NCBI GenBank assembly: GCA_016648135.1
Contig: JADDOH010002323.1
Location: forward strand, 1-64,000
Direction: 5' to 3'
Origin: Agrypnia vestita
Lineage: Eukaryota > Arthropoda > Insecta > Trichoptera > Phryganeidae
Length of the DNA stretch: 64,000 bases
Below the pieces are notes generated by a model. That model made no database searches. It was not told the DNA's origin and saw only the letters and a list, made by a program, of their open reading frames with translations. A program made the translations under genes and the position numbers. Shown in pieces: positions 60,408 to 64,000 of this stretch; position 1 is the first letter of the stretch, and the number at the start of each line of letters is the position of its first letter.

Positions 60408-61129
60408 GGATATATATCGGAAATAAATATCAAGCCATAAATGTCGTGATATATTCCTCAAACCCTGATAGAATGATTGATAACTATTTAACTAAAAAAC
60501 CTTGGATGGAATCAATTGGTCAAATAGTTTTTTCTCTATATTTCCTGCCAAAAACTAATTTTTAGAATATCACATTTGAAGCTACAGTACAAAAAAATAA
60601 TATTTATCGACAACTAAAGTTACTCTCCTATACCAGATCTGTAACAAGTCTTTCTTTTCCTCATAAAATTAATTTTGTTTAAGAATAAGTCTACGAGCTG
60701 CATGAGTCTCTTTTGTGCTGTATAGTCGGCGCCATTCTTGTATTGTCCATTTAATTCATAACTCGCTGTTCGCCTTACCTATTGGGAAATATTTTGCATT
60801 GTTTATTTGTAAAATGCTAGTGTATCCTTTTTTGAAATACCTGAAGCAATATTAACAATATACATACATATAACATTTTGCTAGAAATTCTTCTTTCGAC
60901 AGTTCTTCATAAATAGTAACATGTTTTTCCACAACTGATGTATTAAGTGGAGAAGGATGTTCGTAACTTTCTTCTTTTCTTCTGACCTCAGCTTTACACT
61001 ACTCACACCAGCTATCACCGGTTAATTTTCATGCTTTGACTGTTAATTCTGCAATTATAATAACTAATTATTCTGTAATTATAATTAATTACGCAAATTT
61101 ACTTTAATTGTTTCTAGAAAATAAGCAAC

Positions 61130-61885
61130 CGAATGGTGCAAAACAGACTTACTTTAAATCCATCCAAGGCAGAGCTACTATGGGCGACGACACTTAGAAG
61201 GCATTATCTAATCCAGGAATCAATGTATGTGAATGCCAAATCTGCAGTTGAGTTGTTTCAGATGTCACGAATACATAGTAAAACTGTTAGTGCATGCTTT
61301 TATCAACTGAGATGCTTATTATCAAAAGTATTTAGAGACACCTTACCCCTGAGATCGCCTGTTTACTCATAAATGCATTTGTGGTGAAATTCCAGCTGGA
61401 TACACTACAATCTACTCTGAATGCGGCAGTGAGGATAATATATAGATCATCAAAATTCTCGCACCTAACATCTCTTTTGCGTGAACTATTTTGGCTGTTT
61501 GCATTAAAAATAAATTTGTGTTGGATAATTCAAAATTTAAGTTGTGTTGGCTAATGTACAAGGCAACGCATAATATGGTGCCTCTGTATCTTCAAGAGCT
61601 TTGCATCCCAGACGACTTAAATGGAAGGCGCCAAACTCTGAGCCACTACTTCACTACTACTACCACTACTACACTACACTCAAACAGCCACTACTTCAAC
61701 TAAAGGAAGGGTTGTAGGAACGATCAATCATTGCCAGAAGACTAAGTTTAGTGAATGGGCATTTGCGATGGCAAGCCTAAAGGCGTGATACTCTCTTTCC
61801 TTTATAATACGGAAGTGTTTACGAAAAGACTCAAAATGCACCTTTTTGAAAAATTCTTTCCAAACGCAAAGATGTGCAAATAGTA
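61130..61885 (+). mobile_element. CR1/L2-like LINE, decayed C-terminal half
   Basis: RLTLNPSKAELLWATTLRRH is the conserved LNPSKTE-LW block that follows the YADD region. Shifted frames then give a LQSTLNAAVRIIYRSSKFSH-type block and LTSLLRELFWL. Several stops and shifts make it dead. Its end matches 14735-15240. Confidence 0.7.
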
Positions 61886-61892
61886 GTGTAGT

Positions 61893-62050
61893 ATGAGTAG
61901 CTTATTGGTCTTATGGTTAGGATACTCGCCTCGTGATCCAAAGGTCGCGGGTTCGAACCTCACTCCAGACTAGTAAGTTAGTCCTATTTTCATAGCACAA
62001 GCGTTTAGCTTAATTTGAAAATATTCCGTGTTCGCATCTCTATTTTTAAA
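61893..62050 (+). mobile_element. SINE family 1, copy 4
   Basis: A box TGGTTAGGATACTCG, B box GGGTTCGAACCTCACTCC, then AGTTAGTCCTATTTTCATAG and AGCGTTTAGCTTAATTTG. It follows the LINE directly. It is the best-preserved tRNA-like head of the family, but the 3' part is SINE body and not a tRNA acceptor stem. Confidence 0.8.
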
Positions 62051-62796
62051 AGAAAGTATTTAAATGCAAATACATGGTTACTTTTCTATTTTAAACGCAA
62101 AATATTTTCAAAATACCTTTAGTTTATTAAGATTTTGCAAGTCACTTATTTCGCCGATTTTAACACTAATATTTGTTCAAACAGTTCATCTTTCATGTTC
62201 CATCTTTGTTATTTTTTGTTCTGTGTTATTTTGTGTGTGGTCTCATTATCATTCCACCAAATGAAAATGTTTAACAAGAACATAAGATACGCAATTTGGA
62301 TCGGACTATACTCGTCTCACTAGAAGAATCTGTGAGACAATTTTAAATGGTTAGGAGTTTGTGCATGTTTTATAAAATCATATACATGCATTTAAACATA
62401 TATGTATATTAACTTTTGATGTAAAACAAATAAATACATGCATACATTCACAGATTTAAATGTAATAAAAAAAAAAGTAATGTAAATAATTTCAAATCTT
62501 TTATTTAAAATTATAATACGTATATATTTAAGAAGATCAATGAATTGCTGTCAAAGAAAGTGAAGAATATTTATCAAATCGGAATGTGGAATCCTTTTGG
62601 AGTGTGTACCCGGCTTAAGATTTTTATCTTGACTCTTGACAGGAATTATGCATCCATGAGATTGCTTGAAGTAAAATCTTTCCTTTCCACTGAACTAGAT
62701 TCAAGTCTCGGAGATTCAAGAAGTGCCACTTGCAACAATGATGATTTTATTTGGTCTGGTGTTTCACTTCACACTTATTGTAAATAAAATGTTGCA

Positions 62797-62850
62797 TGTA
62801 TGGGCTTGAGGTTTCTCTCGTCTTAACAAGAGAAACCCTAAGCCCATACA
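62797..62850. repeat. 22-bp-stem hairpin
   Basis: TGTATGGGCTTGAGGTTTCT plus CT (62797-62818) pairs with 62829-62850 with two mismatches and a 10-nt loop. If the mtSSB transcript extends this far, it would lie in its 3' untranslated region. Confidence 0.7.
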
Positions 62851-63176
62851 CAATTCATAAGTAAAAACTCACAATCTTGTAACTTATACCAAGATCAAAA
62901 TTTCAACACGGCGCTGAGAATAATCTTAATTAAATTTCTGAAACTTATTGTGTCACTGTGTCTGTATAAAAGTTAATAGTAAGTTAATGAATGCTCTTTC
63001 ATGGATTTTTGGGTACTCTTTTAACTTTCTCGGTGCGATATTTAGTACAAATCACCATCAAAATATGTTTAGCACTGAAATATCTGTAGTTAGGCGACTT
63101 GCAAAATGATATCAAAGGTTTAGGGGTGGTGAGGAGGTCAACGGAATTTCGACAACGGAGTCAAAATTTACATTCA

Positions 63177-63517
63177 TTATGATATTTCTGATGGATTATT
63201 TTGCAAAAATATCACATCATCAGCAACTATGGACGTGGTTGTTCGAACTTGACCGTCGTCTGTCTTAATTTCACCGTATGTAAGTCTGCCCGAAACGTAT
63301 ATGCGCTGGCCTTTCTTCAAAAAGGAGTGAACGGTTTCTCGTAAATTGGGCTTGAACACGCTGACACGGTGCCAGTCTGTCCGCTGCAGTGTATCACCAG
63401 AATCATATCTGTAGTTGTTGTGTGTAGCAAGGGAAAATGTCACTACCGGGTGCTCCTGACTGCCTCTCATTTGAGGATCATTTCCTACTCTGCCAAGTAA
63501 GGTCACCTGGTTGATGG
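63177..63517 (-). CDS. mtSSB: Mitochondrial single-stranded DNA-binding protein, last exon
   Basis: This exon encodes the OB-fold of the SSB family, the tetrameric protein that coats single-stranded mitochondrial DNA during replication. Visible landmarks are INQVTLLGRVGNDPQMRGS, EHPVVTFSLATHNNY, TDWHRVSVFKPNLRETV, LKKGQRIYVSGRLTYGEI and TTTSIVADDVIFL, in the order of animal mtSSB. The exon starts after acceptor TTTTCAG (63518) with the last two bases of a Ser codon split across the intron. The VTLLG Val is an internal GTG, not a start. The stop TAA is at 63177-63179. The gene converges with yan. Confidence 0.95.
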
Positions 63518-63591
63518 CTGAAAATTTTTAAATGGAATAAGATCATTATATTTTACGTAAATGGATTAACAATTCATTATTTAATACATAC

Positions 63592-63685
63592 ATTTTTCTA
63601 TTTTTGTTTCATTTTTCAATGTAGTGGTTGAATGAATGTAATTCTTTGCAACACTGATGCGAGTTTTGAATATAAATTGTATGAT
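63592..63685 (-). CDS. mtSSB: mtSSB, middle exon (transit peptide region)
   Basis: Acceptor TTATTTTCAG precedes 63685 and donor GTATGTA follows 63592. The 94 nt encode IIQFIFKTRISVAKNYIHST and the following TTLKNETKIEK in the right phase to join SINQVTLLG. The Arg/Lys/Ser-rich, acid-poor start fits a mitochondrial presequence. The known mtSSB length (~146 residues in Drosophila) leaves only a few residues for an upstream exon. Confidence 0.85.
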
Positions 63686-63953
63686 CTGAAAATAAGAAGA
63701 AATTAATACACGATCGACCTTATTCTGAAGATAGCAATATTGGGAATTTAAGATTATTATCCCAACACTTAATAGATGAAAATAATAATAATAAAAAATA
63801 TACCCATGTGCCAGTTGTTTGATCACTGGTAAATGTAATAATTAAACAAAAAGCATAGATTTTTAAGAAAATAGGTTGTTTGACTGGCAGAAAAAACCTA
63901 AAATCCATACTATTTTGCTTTACTGTTGGAGTCCATTCACTTCGTCCGTTTAC

Positions 63954-63968
63954 AAAATCTCGTAACAT
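63954..63968 (-). CDS. mtSSB: mtSSB, candidate first coding exon
   Basis: ATG at 63968 opens MLRDF, followed by a moderate donor GTAAAC at 63953. Phase 0 fits the next exon exactly and would give a 149-residue protein. The context AGAATGT is acceptable. The alternative is that the true first exon lies beyond the window. Confidence 0.4.
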
Positions 63969-64000
63969 TCTTTTTTTGAGCAAATGATAGATACAAAAAA

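Larger units (their letters stand above)
59816..60467. mobile_element. Candidate hAT-like element, composite
   Basis: CAGGGTTCGAAAAAATTC opens it and the complement CCTCAAACCCTG closes it, which resembles CAGGGTTYGA hAT ends. Both sides hold GATATATATC words. The 8-bp flanks do not match, so the boundary is tentative. A MITE and a 62-bp tandem duplication lie inside. Confidence 0.4.

Noticed and set aside
61910..61975. Possible tRNA gene
   Set aside because: The A and B boxes are good, but the acceptor arms do not pair and the sequence continues into the SINE body shared with three other copies.

Overview
This is insect nuclear DNA, most probably from a moth or butterfly. It is AT-rich, has GT-AG introns, and is crowded with short retroposon and MITE debris. 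It carries many LINE 3' ends with simple-sequence tails, two tRNA-derived SINE families, and many scattered TAGGTA-type words. The lepidopteran assignment is an inference from repeat style. The ETS protein itself only says insect.

Two host genes can be supported, both near the right end. The first, on the + strand from about 51.77 to 58.34 kb, is the orthologue of Drosophila anterior open/yan (vertebrate ETV6/TEL). It has an untranslated first exon and four coding exons that join in frame into a 536-residue repressor: an N-terminal SAM/Pointed domain, a Ser/Thr-Pro-rich linker, an ETS DNA-binding domain, and a tail with a PTDLS motif. The second, on the - strand from 63177 to the window end, is mitochondrial single-stranded DNA-binding protein (mtSSB). 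Its two OB-fold exons are clear and its tiny first exon is tentative. The genes converge tail to tail across about 4.8 kb of repeats.

The remaining 50 kb is intergenic. From 0 to 9.5 kb, two roughly 1.1-1.3 kb direct repeats flank a gene-free block with a CTT-rich tandem array and an LTR-like segment with a TATA promoter. From 11 to 15 kb there is a SINE-like inverted pair, a MITE, and a SINE split by a hAT-type MITE with an exact 8-bp duplication. From 17 to 25 kb there are LINE pieces, including one 5'-truncated element with an uninterrupted reverse transcriptase frame. From 26 to 50 kb there are MITEs, a TTAA-flanked element with about 95-bp inverted ends, a perfect 44-bp palindrome, GC-rich islands at 27.2-27.5 and 37.7-38.0 kb, a Tigger-like element and many LINE ends. 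The MITEs and SINEs also enter the yan introns.

I found no convincing new multi-gene system. The most interesting material is the regulatory architecture of yan (uORFs, GGAAG sites, a CtBP-type motif, intron-retention frames) and the well-preserved record of nested transposition.
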